Part shown: positions 1 to 10,019 of the stretch, piece by piece | Position numbering within the stretch: position 1 is the stretch's first letter | Layout: each line of letters starts with the position of its first letter | Source of the DNA: DASYTH01 sp035942955 | Lineage (GTDB): Bacteria > Actinomycetota > Actinomycetes > Mycobacteriales > Pseudonocardiaceae | Length of the DNA stretch: 64,000 bases | Reading direction: 5' to 3' | Assembly: GCF_035942955.1 (NCBI RefSeq) | Contig: NZ_DASZCQ010000336.1 | Location: forward strand, 1-64,000 | The notes under the pieces: generated by a model | What the model was told of the DNA's origin: nothing | The model's database searches: none | The model's input: only the letters and a program-made list of their open reading frames with translations | Made by a program: the position numbers and the translations under genes

Positions 1-57
1 CCCCGGGACCCACAACATCACACATTGCCCCCGGGACCCCTCATCACCCACACTGTC
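1..57. repeat. Imperfect tandem repeat, two units of 28-29 bp
   Basis: Two head-to-tail units begin with the same CCCCGGGACCC (positions 1 and 29) and continue with related AC-rich tails (ACAACATCACACATTGC, then CTCATCACCCACACTGTC). The array touches the left edge, so more units may lie outside. It ends directly before the GTG start of the MASE1 gene and may hold its upstream region. Confidence 0.5.
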
Positions 58-61
58 CCCC

Positions 62-1075
62 GTGCCTGCGGCGGTGTCCCCGGAGCAGACCCGCCGGTAT
101 CTTGTCGCGGGTCTGCAGATCCTCTTCGTCGCCGTGGCGTACTACCTTGCCGCCAGGATCGGCCTCAGTCTCGCTCTTGTCCGCGACCAGGTGACACCGC
201 TGTGGCCGCCGACCGGTATCGCCCTGGCGTGCCTTCTGCTGCTCGGCGTCCGCTGCTGGCCCGGCATCACGATCGGCGCGTTCTTTGCCAATGTCGCGAT
301 TGGACCGACGGTGCCGGCGGTCGTGGCGATCTCGGCGGGTAACACGCTGGCTCCCGTGTGTGCCTGGTTCCTGCTGAGCCGGGTCGGTTTCCGGAGCGAT
401 CTTAGAAGGCTCAAGGATGCGCTTGCGCTGATCTTTCTGGGCGCATTTGCCGGGATGCTGATCAGTGCGACGATCGGGAGTGGGACGCTCGTCGTGGCGG
501 AGGCGTTGCAGCCCCGGGATTTCTGGTCGGCGTGGTCGGTGTGGTGGACGGGCGACGCCATGGGGGTGCTTGTGGTGGCGCCGGTGTTGCTCGTGGCGGC
601 CAGTGTGCGCTGGACATGGCGGGTTGCGCCGCGCCGGGCGGTCGAGGGTGCGTCGGTCCTCGTGGGGACGCTAGCGGTCACGGTCGCGGTGACGCAGACG
701 TCGGGGCACCTGTTGTTCCTGGTGTTTCCGATGCTGATCTGGGCGGCGCTGAGATTTCAGCAGGTGGGCGCGGTGCCGTGCAACCTGGTGGTGTCGGTCA
801 CGGCGGTGCTGGCCGCGGCGGCGGGGGACGGGCCGTTCGCCGGTGTCGAGTTGCTGCCCAAGATGGTGACGCTGCAGGCGTTCAACGGGGCCGTCACCCT
901 GACCGCGTTGCTGCTGGCGGCGATCGTCGACGAGCGGAACGCGGCGCAGCGGTCGGTGGAGCGGGCGGTGTCCCAGTTGGCCGACGCGGTGCGGATGCTC
1001 GAGCCGTACAGCTTGCTGCGCAACGGGCTGCTCGAGGACGTGTTCCGCAAGCGGAGCATGCCGGACCAGCACTGA
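62..1075 (+). CDS. MASE1-domain integral membrane protein
   Basis: A 337-residue membrane protein with about eight hydrophobic segments covering residues 15-290. The N-terminal part has the hallmarks of the MASE1 sensory membrane domain: YYLAARIGLSLAL, then the TPLWPPTGIALA turn, and later WTGDAMGVLVVAPVLL. In other bacteria MASE1 is usually fused to a GGDEF, histidine-kinase or PAS output domain; here only about 45 polar residues follow the last helix, so no catalytic domain is present. The start is GTG at 62, the first start after the tandem repeat. Its ligand is unknown. It may deliver a signal through a partner protein, which is inference. Confidence 0.8.
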   Translation: MPAAVSPEQTRRYLVAGLQILFVAVAYYLAARIGLSLALVRDQVTPLWPPTGIALACLLLLGVRCWPGITIGAFFANVAIGPTVPAVVAISAGNTLAPVCAWFLLSRVGFRSDLRRLKDALALIFLGAFAGMLISATIGSGTLVVAEALQPRDFWSAWSVWWTGDAMGVLVVAPVLLVAASVRWTWRVAPRRAVEGASVLVGTLAVTVAVTQTSGHLLFLVFPMLIWAALRFQQVGAVPCNLVVSVTAVLAAAAGDGPFAGVELLPKMVTLQAFNGAVTLTALLLAAIVDERNAAQRSVERAVSQLADAVRMLEPYSLLRNGLLEDVFRKRSMPDQH

Positions 1076-1093
1076 TGGTGGGCGGCGGGACGC

Positions 1094-2044
1094 TTGTCGG
1101 CTAGGTTCGTGTCCGTGGGCAAGGATTCGGCGGTGGAGGTCGAGGTCGGCGACCGGACGGTGCGCGTCACGAACCCGGATCGGGAGTATTTTCCGGCTCG
1201 GGGGGAGACGAAGCTTGACCTCATTCACTACTACATGGCCGTGGGGGACGGCATCGTGCGCGCGCTGCGCGAGCGGCCGTGCATGATGCACCGGTTCCCG
1301 TCCGGTGTGGCCGGTGAGAAGGTGCACCAGAAGCGGGTGCCGCACGGCGCGCCGCCGTGGCTGGAGACGGTGCGGGTGCACTTCCCGCGGTACAACCGGC
1401 ACGCCGACGAGCTGTGCGTGACCGAGCTGGCGCACGTGGTGTGGGCGGTGCAGATGTCTACTGTGGAGTTTCATCCGTGGAACTCACGCCGGGCCGACAC
1501 GGAGAAGCCGGACGAGTGGCGCATCGATCTGGATCCCATGCCGGATTGCCCGTTCGACCGGGTTCGGCGGGTCGCGCACGTGGCGCACGAGGTGCTCGAC
1601 GAGCTGGGCGCGGTGGGGTGGCCGAAGACGTCCGGGGGCAACGGTCTGCACATCTACGTGCGCATTCCACCGCGGTGGGGGTTCGGTGAGGTGCGCCGCG
1701 CGGCGCTGGCCTTCGCGCGCGAGGTGGAGCGGCGGGCGCCGGACGACGTGACGACGACCTGGTGGCGCAAGGATCGCGACCCGGCCATGCTGTTCGTCGA
1801 CTACAACCAGAACGCGCGGGATCACACGATCGCGAGCGCCTACTCGGTCCGCGGCGTCCCGGAGGCGACGGTGTCCGCCCCGATCAGGTGGGACGAGATC
1901 GACGACGTCGAGCCGCGGGAGCTCACCATCGCCACGATGCCCGATCGGTTCGCCAAGCTCGGTGACCTGCATGAGGGCATCGACGACGCCGTGTTCTCGA
2001 TCGAGCCGCTGCTCGAGTGGGCCGACCGCGACGGCCTCGACTAA
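1094..2044 (+). CDS. Stand-alone LigD-type DNA polymerase/primase domain protein
   Basis: About 310 residues matching the archaeo-eukaryotic-primase-like polymerase domain of bacterial ligase D, which fills gaps and adds ribonucleotides in non-homologous end joining. Visible catalytic features are the metal-binding DLD in WRIDLDPMP, the conserved SGGNGLHIYVRI histidine motif and the third acidic motif LFVDYNQNARD. No ligase or phosphoesterase domain is attached, and no Ku gene lies nearby, so it is a split-type NHEJ polymerase. The frame can open at TTG 1094, GTG 1109 or GTG 1115; none has a strong ribosome-binding site, and starting at 1109 or 1115 loses no recognisable motif. It ends at an inverted-repeat array shared with the converging E1 gene. 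Confidence 0.85.
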   Translation: MSARFVSVGKDSAVEVEVGDRTVRVTNPDREYFPARGETKLDLIHYYMAVGDGIVRALRERPCMMHRFPSGVAGEKVHQKRVPHGAPPWLETVRVHFPRYNRHADELCVTELAHVVWAVQMSTVEFHPWNSRRADTEKPDEWRIDLDPMPDCPFDRVRRVAHVAHEVLDELGAVGWPKTSGGNGLHIYVRIPPRWGFGEVRRAALAFAREVERRAPDDVTTTWWRKDRDPAMLFVDYNQNARDHTIASAYSVRGVPEATVSAPIRWDEIDDVEPRELTIATMPDRFAKLGDLHEGIDDAVFSIEPLLEWADRDGLD

Positions 2045-2174
2045 CCCGCGTGTTTGCCCCTGACGTCGCCGTGTTTGCCTCTCGCGTAGCCATGTTGGCC
2101 GCTAGCGCGCACGCGAGGCGCCAACACGGCGACGCCAGGCGCCAACACGGCGACGTGGGGGGCCAACATGCGGG

Positions 2175-2176
<2 letters not shown>
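2042..2176. repeat. Inverted-unit repeat array, probable bidirectional terminator
   Basis: Six units of 18-21 bp. Three read GTGTTTGCC-N-TGACGTCGCC-like left to right (from about 2049, 2069 and 2090), and three are the reverse complement, with core GCGCCAACACGGCGACG (from about 2112, 2130 and 2151). The left and right halves can fold into one long imperfect stem. It fills the gap between two converging genes, where it could terminate both. A related four-unit array lies at 41148-41268. Confidence 0.7.
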
Positions 2177-4316
<2,140 letters not shown>

Positions 4317-5876
4317 CTACGGGTGATCCTCGGTGGACAGTCGGTAGTCAAGGTCCGGCCGCACGGTGGCCACGTCCATTTGCGCCTTCTGCAGCCGCCC
4401 GGAGAAGTCCCAGTTCATCGCCTGCCAGCGGGTGAACTGGTCCAGCACCCACATGCCGGACTGCCGGCTGCCGTTGCCGGACCGCCCGTTGCCGCCGAAC
4501 GGCAGGTGCGCCTCGGCGCCCGAGGTGGAGTTGTTGACGCTGACCATGCCCGCGCTCACGCCCTGGCGGAACCGGAACGCGCTGGCCGGATCCGTGGTGT
4601 AGATCGACGAGGACAGGCCGTACCCCGGCGCGTTGGCCAGCTCGATCGCCTCGTCGAGCGACCGGTACGTGGTGACGCCGACGATCGGGCCGAACGTCTC
4701 CTCGGTGAACACCCGGTCGCCCGGTCGCACCCCGTCGAGCACCACCGGGTGGTAGTACAGCCCGGCGGAGTGGTCGCCGGCGAACCGATCCCTCGGGTTG
4801 TCGTCGGTGATCCGGCCGACGCCGGCCGAGCCGAGCACGGTGTGGTGATCGGCGATCCAGCCGAGCACGTCCTCGTAGGAGTCGGCGAACTTCTGGTCGA
4901 GCAGCGGGCCGTAGAGCACGTCGCCGGTGGGCTCGCCGACCGTGGCCGCACGGACCGCGGCGTCGAACCGGCGGAGGAACTCGTCGTGCACGTCCTCGTG
5001 CACGATCACCGTGCCCAGCGAGGTGCAGCGCTGCCCCGCGGTGCCGTACCCGGCGAACAGCGCGCCCTCCACGGCCAGGTCCAGCTCGGCGTCCGGGGTG
5101 ACCACCATCGGGTTCTTCCCACCCAGCTCCAGGCACGGGGACTGCACGTAGCGGCCGCACAGCTCGCCGATCCGCGCGCCCACCGCGCTCGAGCCGGTGA
5201 AGCCCACCTTGTCCACCAGTCCGGCCGCCAGCGCGGCGGCCAGTCCGTCGTACGTGGACTGTCCATCCGCGACGACCAGGTTGAGCACGCCGGCCGGCAC
5301 CCCGGCCCGCCAGACCAGCTCGGCGAACGCCCTGGCGCTGGCCGCCGCGTACTCCGCCGGCTTCCACACCACCGCGTTGCCGCACAGCAGCGCGGGCACC
5401 AGGTACCACGACGGCACCGCCACCGGGAAGTTGCCGGCGGTGATCACCGCCGCCACGCCGACCGGCACGCGGAACGTGAACAGCTGCTTGTCCGGCATCT
5501 CCGACGGCACGGTCTGCCCGTACAGCCGCCGGCCCTCGCCGAGGAAGAAGTCACACGTGTCGACGATCTCCTGGACCTCGCCGCGCGCCTCGGCGAGCGG
5601 CTTGCCGATCTCCCTGGTGACCAGCCGGGCCAGGGCGTCGGCGTTGGCCTCGACCAGCCGCCCGAGCGCCGCGATCGCCCGACCCCGCACCGGCGCCGGC
5701 ACGGCCGCCCAGTCCCGCTGCGCCCGCCGCCCCGACTCCGCCGCCTGGCACAGGATCTCCTTGTCCCCCAACAGAACCGTCGCCACCACGTCGTCGAGCC
5801 GGGCCGGGTTCCTTGACACGTACTCCGTGCCCGCGTCGCTGCGCTTCCCGTCGATCACCGAGCCAATCGTCCGCAC
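4317..5876 (-). CDS. NAD(P)-dependent aldehyde dehydrogenase
   Basis: 519 residues of the aldehyde dehydrogenase superfamily. Visible landmarks are the cofactor loop GFTGSSAVGARI, the general-base glutamate in CLELGGKNPMVV, the nucleophilic cysteine in GTAGQRCTSLGTV and the EETFGPIVGV motif near the C-terminus. It oxidises an aldehyde to a carboxylate. Start is GTG (VRTIGSVIDGKRSD). It is the first gene of a two-gene operon with the fused E1. Sequence style is close to the aminoadipic/piperideine-6-carboxylate class, but that assignment is tentative. It lies 51 kb from the box genes, so it should not be assumed to be the BoxD semialdehyde dehydrogenase. Confidence 0.88.
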   Translation of the reverse strand: MRTIGSVIDGKRSDAGTEYVSRNPARLDDVVATVLLGDKEILCQAAESGRRAQRDWAAVPAPVRGRAIAALGRLVEANADALARLVTREIGKPLAEARGEVQEIVDTCDFFLGEGRRLYGQTVPSEMPDKQLFTFRVPVGVAAVITAGNFPVAVPSWYLVPALLCGNAVVWKPAEYAAASARAFAELVWRAGVPAGVLNLVVADGQSTYDGLAAALAAGLVDKVGFTGSSAVGARIGELCGRYVQSPCLELGGKNPMVVTPDAELDLAVEGALFAGYGTAGQRCTSLGTVIVHEDVHDEFLRRFDAAVRAATVGEPTGDVLYGPLLDQKFADSYEDVLGWIADHHTVLGSAGVGRITDDNPRDRFAGDHSAGLYYHPVVLDGVRPGDRVFTEETFGPIVGVTTYRSLDEAIELANAPGYGLSSSIYTTDPASAFRFRQGVSAGMVSVNNSTSGAEAHLPFGGNGRSGNGSRQSGMWVLDQFTRWQAMNWDFSGRLQKAQMDVATVRPDLDYRLSTEDHP

Positions 5877-6007
5877 CCGATAAGGCTAACGGGCGCCCTT
5901 CGATTCGCGGTGCACGCGGCGCGGCCGCCCGCCCGCGGGTGATCACGTGCCGCCAACTGGCAACTGTTAACGCTCCTTCGGCGCTTCTCGTGCTCACTGT
6001 CCGCGCT

Positions 6008-6033
6008 TAGCGTCACCCACTACGGTGGCGCTA
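6008..6033. promoter_or_regulatory. Interrupted palindrome upstream of the subtilase gene
   Basis: TAGCGTCACC (6008-6017) and GGTGGCGCTA (6024-6033) are inverted copies with one mismatch and a 6-nt spacer. A TACGGT hexamer (6021-6026) fitting the actinobacterial -10 lies across the centre, which suggests an operator over the promoter of the gene at 6096. It could equally be a weak hairpin. Confidence 0.35.
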
Positions 6034-6095
6034 GCCTCACACTTTCGGGGTCTGACGCCTCCGGGCTTAGTAGATCCACGAGAGGACCAGCTCCC

Positions 6096-7472
6096 ATGCG
6101 GAAGCGTTTGACGGCAGGGCTCGCGGCAGTGGGCCTTGCCCTGGCGGGGCTCGCCGTGCCGGCCCTGATGGGCACGGCCCAGGCCGGCGACGGCACCGCC
6201 GCGATCATCCCCGGCGCCAGCTACGACCAGTTCATCGTCACCTTCGCCGACTCGGCCGCCCGCCAGGTCACCCATAAAGGGGTCACCCAGGTGAGGGAGA
6301 CCGCGACCGGCGACGTGGTCGTCCGGGCGCCCAGCCGACTCGGCCGGGTCGCGTCGCAGCGGCTGATGGCCGAGCTGAGCCGGCTTCCGGGGGTGGTCGG
6401 CGTCGAGCCGGACCTGGTGCTGACCAAGCAGTTCACCCCGAACGACCCGCGGTTCGGCGAGCAGTGGGACCTGTTCGAGGCGACCGCCGGCATCAACGCC
6501 CCGGCCGCGTGGGACACCGCCGACGGCGCGGGCGTCACCGTCGCCGTGATCGACACCGGCATCACCCCGCACTCCGACCTGAACGCGAACGTCCTCCCCG
6601 GATTCGACTTCATCTCCGACGCCGCAAACGCCAGGGACGGCGACGGCCGCGACGCCAACCCGAACGACGAGGGCGACTTCCTCAACGTCGGTGACTGCGG
6701 CAGCCCCACGCCGGCCACCTCGAGCTGGCACGGCACGCACGTCGCCGGCACGATCGCCGCGCTGTCGGACAACGCCAACGGCGTCGCCGGCATCGCGCGC
6801 AACGCCAAGATCCTTCCGCTGCGGGTGCTCGGCACCTGTGGCGGCACGACGTCCGACATCGCCGACGCGATCACCTGGGCCTCCGGCGGGAATGTGCGCC
6901 GGCTCCCGGCGAATCCCAACCCGGCCAAGGTGATCAACCTGAGCCTCGGCGGGGCGAGCCCGCGCTGCGGCAGCGCGTTCCAGCGGGCGATCAACGGTGC
7001 CGTGTCGCGCGGCACCACGGTCGTGGTCGCGGCCGGCAACTCCAACTCCGACGTCGCCGGCTTCACCCCGGCCAACTGCGACAACGTGGTCTCGGTCGCG
7101 TCGAGCGACCGCTCCGGCAACCGGGCGTTCTACTCCAACTTCGGTGCGACGATCGACGTGACCGCGCCGGGTGGCGAGGTGCGCCTCGAGACCGACCCGC
7201 CGGGTTCGCGGACCACGCCGCAGGACGGCATCCTGTCCACGCTCAACGCCGGCGCCACCACCCAGGGCGCCGAGACTTACCTCACCTACATGGGCACCAG
7301 CATGGCCGCGCCGCACGTGGCCGGTCTGGTGGCGCTCATGCTCGGCGAACGGTCGTTGACCCCGGCCCAGATCGAGGCCGCGCTGAAGGCCAACACCCGT
7401 CCGCTGCCCGGATCCTGCACGGGCTGCGGCGCCGGCCTGATCGACGCGGCCCGCACCATCGGCGCGATCTGA
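6096..7472 (+). CDS. Secreted subtilisin-like serine protease (peptidase S8)
   Basis: 458 residues. A Sec signal peptide (MRKRLTAGLA, hydrophobic core, TAQA cleavage region near 30) is followed by an I9-type propeptide (about 45-110, QFIVTF to VVGVEPDLVL), which chaperones folding and is removed. The catalytic domain has the triad Asp153 in VIDTGITPHSD, His212 in WHGTHVAGT and Ser402 in GTSMAAPHVAG, with the oxyanion-hole Asn in VVAAGNSN. There are paired cysteines (about 201/250, 440/443) that may form disulfides. It degrades extracellular protein. It is a single-gene unit, divergent from the aldehyde dehydrogenase operon and closed by a strong terminator. There is no C-terminal carbohydrate-binding or P-domain. 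Confidence 0.93.
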   Translation: MRKRLTAGLAAVGLALAGLAVPALMGTAQAGDGTAAIIPGASYDQFIVTFADSAARQVTHKGVTQVRETATGDVVVRAPSRLGRVASQRLMAELSRLPGVVGVEPDLVLTKQFTPNDPRFGEQWDLFEATAGINAPAAWDTADGAGVTVAVIDTGITPHSDLNANVLPGFDFISDAANARDGDGRDANPNDEGDFLNVGDCGSPTPATSSWHGTHVAGTIAALSDNANGVAGIARNAKILPLRVLGTCGGTTSDIADAITWASGGNVRRLPANPNPAKVINLSLGGASPRCGSAFQRAINGAVSRGTTVVVAAGNSNSDVAGFTPANCDNVVSVASSDRSGNRAFYSNFGATIDVTAPGGEVRLETDPPGSRTTPQDGILSTLNAGATTQGAETYLTYMGTSMAAPHVAGLVALMLGERSLTPAQIEAALKANTRPLPGSCTGCGAGLIDAARTIGAI

Positions 7473-7486
7473 TCGAGCTGAACCGA

Positions 7487-7517
7487 TAGGGCCCCGCCGC
7501 ACGACGGCGGGGCCCTA
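7487..7517. terminator. Strong bidirectional hairpin terminator
   Basis: A perfect 13-bp stem, TAGGGCCCCGCCG (7487-7499) with CGGCGGGGCCCTA (7505-7517) and a CACGA loop. It begins 14 nt after the subtilase stop. The last three bases of the right arm are the TAG stop codon of the converging lipoprotein gene, so the two transcription units share it. No U-tract follows, as is common in actinomycetes. Confidence 0.85.
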
Positions 7518-8222
7518 CCGGCCCGTCCGCTGGTGCGCCACCCGGGTCTGCTGTCCGAAGTAGAACGTCCGGACCCGGTATGCCGCCGCCTTCTCATCGG
7601 GCAGCGTGACCAGCCCGAACGAGTTCACGTTCGGATCCACCACCGCGGCCACCCTGAACTCGGCGTGCCCGCGCGGCCGCGCCTCGATGAGAAACCCCTC
7701 CTCGTCGCCGGCATTGTCGGTCCACCTGAACCAGATCCCGTCGGCGTGCCGCACCACCGCCGTCAACCCCGTCGGCGCCCCACCCCCGCCACGGATCGAC
7801 ACCGGCGGACCGACCCCTCCCGGCAGGACGCGCGGAGCGGCCCACTCGTGGCCATCCCGAGTGTCCTCATCGGACGGCTCACCGTCCGGCAGCACCACGT
7901 CGACCGTCCCCGAGCTCGGCCCGAGCACCGCACGCACCCGGTAGTAGAACGGCGTCTCCGGCATCAGATCCGCATGCCGGTATGCCCGCTCACCCGCCGG
8001 CAGGAACTCCAGGATCGTGTACGGCCCGCCCGGCTCGGTGGCGAACTCCACCACCTGGCCGACCGCGTCGTCGCCAAAACCCTGCCACCCCAACGAGATC
8101 TCCGTCGGCGACACCAGCGTCGCGGTCAACCCCGGCCCCTCCTCGGCCGGCGCCCCCGCACACCCCGCCAGCGCCGCCGACAGAATCACCACCGCGCACC
8201 CGCCCGCGGCCGAGATGCTCAT
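7515..8222 (-). CDS. Fibronectin type III-like surface lipoprotein
   Basis: About 235 residues. The start is fixed at ATG 8222 because it overlaps the stop of the upstream gene as ATGA; a longer frame exists but lacks a signal. The N-terminus (MSISAAGGCAVVILSAALAGC) is a lipoprotein signal peptide with the lipobox LAGC. The mature part shows two fibronectin-type-III-like beta segments: SPTEISLGWQGFG to PFYYRVRAVLG, and PTGLTAVVRHADGIWFRWTDN to YRVRTFYFG. No catalytic motif is visible. It is translationally coupled to the secreted jelly-roll protein, so the two probably work on the same extracellular target, perhaps binding carbohydrate at the cell surface. That role is inference. Confidence 0.72.
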   Translation of the reverse strand: MSISAAGGCAVVILSAALAGCAGAPAEEGPGLTATLVSPTEISLGWQGFGDDAVGQVVEFATEPGGPYTILEFLPAGERAYRHADLMPETPFYYRVRAVLGPSSGTVDVVLPDGEPSDEDTRDGHEWAAPRVLPGGVGPPVSIRGGGGAPTGLTAVVRHADGIWFRWTDNAGDEEGFLIEARPRGHAEFRVAAVVDPNVNSFGLVTLPDEKAAAYRVRTFYFGQQTRVAHQRTGR

Positions 8223-8815
8223 TTGCGCCAGAAGCGGATGTTGCTCCACTCGACGGTGATGGGGCCCTGGCCGCTGCCGGTGCGGTAGGCGCCGAACTTG
8301 TCGTAGTAGGAGCCGCTCGGGCCGGACATCGTGTGGCGCAGGGATCCGTTGATGTACGTGCGGTGCTGGCCGCCCATGACGTGGACGGTGTTCACCCGTA
8401 CCGTGGTGCCGACGGTGGCGCCGGTGGCGATCGTGGTGCCGCCGCGGACGGAGTAGAGGCGGCCGCCGCGCTCGACGGCGAGCATGAACCAGGCGCCGTC
8501 GTTCTGGTTGAAGGTCTGCTTGAGGCTGATGCGGCTGCCGCCCATGCTCGTGATCCGGAAGTAGCCCTCGAACTGGCGGGTGCCGCTGGTATAGGTGGCG
8601 TAGCGGCGCTCGGCGCGCTGGTCGCCGCTTGCCGTGGAGCAGGTGAGGCGGAACGTCAGGTCGGCGACGTCACCGCAGCCGCGTTCCTGGACGGAGAACG
8701 TGGGCGAGTAGGCGGTCCAGCCGCCGGGCTCCACTTCGGACAATGCGTCGGGTGCGGCGATCACCATGCCGCACAAGGACAGGAGCGCGGCGAGCGCGCG
8801 AAACCGCTTGGACAT
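8219..8815 (-). CDS. Secreted concanavalin-A-like (jelly-roll) protein, possible polysaccharide lyase
   Basis: 198 residues from ATG 8815, chosen for the GGGGG stretch just upstream over GTG 8827. A signal peptide (KRFRALAALLSLCGMVIAAP) precedes a beta-rich domain. Segments such as RISLKQTFNQNDGAWFMLAVE, then VNTVHVMGGQHRTYINGSL and a C-terminal YYDKFGAYRTG with an ITVEWSNIRFW strand resemble the fold of alginate-lyase-2 and related heparinase-like lyases, where a KFGxY strand lines the substrate groove. Catalytic residues cannot be assigned with certainty, so a lectin role is an alternative. It is the first gene of a two-gene unit with the downstream lipoprotein. Confidence 0.6.
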   Translation of the reverse strand: MSKRFRALAALLSLCGMVIAAPDALSEVEPGGWTAYSPTFSVQERGCGDVADLTFRLTCSTASGDQRAERRYATYTSGTRQFEGYFRITSMGGSRISLKQTFNQNDGAWFMLAVERGGRLYSVRGGTTIATGATVGTTVRVNTVHVMGGQHRTYINGSLRHTMSGPSGSYYDKFGAYRTGSGQGPITVEWSNIRFWRK

Positions 8816-8960
8816 TGACGCCCCCACGATGAATAGGCAGGGAATCTAACCATCGTGGGTTCGACGATAGGGCAGGATGGCACCGGGCGGAAGGTGTGGT
8901 CCCGGCCATCGGGACGGCTTTTAGGTGGGAAATCACGGCGCACGGGGAAGGAGTGGGTGG

Positions 8961-10019
8961 ATGCGGGCCGTGGTCTACGAGGAGTTCGGGCGGCTGCCGG
9001 AGGTTCGGGTGGTGCCGGATCCCGTGCCGGCCCCTCGGGGAGCGGTGATCCGGGTGGCGGCGACCGGGCTGTGCCGCAGTGACTGGCACGGGTGGCTTGG
9101 ACACGACGCCGACGTCCGGCTTCCGCATGTGCCAGGGCACGAGTTGGCCGGGACGGTGGCGGCGGTGGGGGAGCGGGTGCGGGGAGCGTGGCTGGGGGAG
9201 CGGGTGACGGTGCCGTTCGTCTGCGCGTGCGGCGGGTGTGCGGCGTGCGCCGCGGGCGCGCAGCAGGTGTGCCGGCGGCAGACGCAGCCGGGGTTCACCC
9301 ACTGGGGCTCGTTCGCCGAGTACGTCATGATCGAGAACGCCGACGTGAACCTGGTGCGGATCCCGGACGATCTGTCCTTCGCGACGGCGGCGAGCCTGGG
9401 ATGCCGGTTCGCCACGGCGTTTCGGGCGGTGGTGGCCCAGGGCGGGGTGCGGCCCGGCGAGTGGGTCGCGGTGCACGGGTGCGGTGGCGTCGGGCTGTCC
9501 GCGATCATGATCGCGGTGGCGTGCGGCGCCCGGGTCGTGGCCGTGGACGTCGCCCCGCCGGCGCTGGCCATGGCGGGAAAGCTGGGCGCCGCGGTGACCA
9601 TCGACGGCTCCACCGGCGACGTGGCCGAGCGGATCACCGAGTCCACCCGAGGTGGGGCGCACCTGTCCGTCGACGCGCTCGGCAGCCCGGCGACCTGCGC
9701 GGCGTCGATCAACTGCCTGCGCTGGCACGGGCGGCACGTGCAGATCGGCCTGCTGCCAACGGATCCGGAGCTGCCGATGGCCCGGGTGATCGCCAGGGAG
9801 CTCACCGTCGCCGGCAGCCACGGCATGGCCGCGCACGCCTACCCGCCGATGCTGGACATGATCAACGCCGGCGCCCTGCGGCCCGATCTGCTGGTCACCG
9901 CCACGATCGGGCTCGACGACGTGCCGAACGCCTTGGCAGCCATGGGATCCGGGTCGCCAACCGGTGTGACGATCATCGAGCCGCACGCCGGGGACGCCCC
10001 GCTCACCGGGTGCCACTGA
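8961..10019 (+). CDS. Zinc-dependent alcohol dehydrogenase (MDR family)
   Basis: 352 residues starting at ATG 8961, preceded by GGAAGGAG. This start is preferred over an in-frame ATG 36 nt upstream because the family begins MRAVVYEEFG. The catalytic zinc ligands are Cys in ATGLCRSDWHGW and His in VPGHELAGTV; the structural zinc loop is the cysteine cluster CACGGCAACAAGAQQVC; the Rossmann cofactor motif is HGCGGVGLSAIMIA. It oxidises an alcohol with NAD(P). It converges with, and by 17 nt overlaps, the MFS transporter gene. The substrate is unknown. Confidence 0.9.
   Translation: MRAVVYEEFGRLPEVRVVPDPVPAPRGAVIRVAATGLCRSDWHGWLGHDADVRLPHVPGHELAGTVAAVGERVRGAWLGERVTVPFVCACGGCAACAAGAQQVCRRQTQPGFTHWGSFAEYVMIENADVNLVRIPDDLSFATAASLGCRFATAFRAVVAQGGVRPGEWVAVHGCGGVGLSAIMIAVACGARVVAVDVAPPALAMAGKLGAAVTIDGSTGDVAERITESTRGGAHLSVDALGSPATCAASINCLRWHGRHVQIGLLPTDPELPMARVIARELTVAGSHGMAAHAYPPMLDMINAGALRPDLLVTATIGLDDVPNALAAMGSGSPTGVTIIEPHAGDAPLTGCH

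Noticed and set aside
4317..5876. Assignment of the aldehyde dehydrogenase as BoxD of the benzoate pathway
   Set aside because: It is 51 kb from the box genes and in an operon with a two-oxoacid dehydrogenase E1. Family similarity alone does not justify it.
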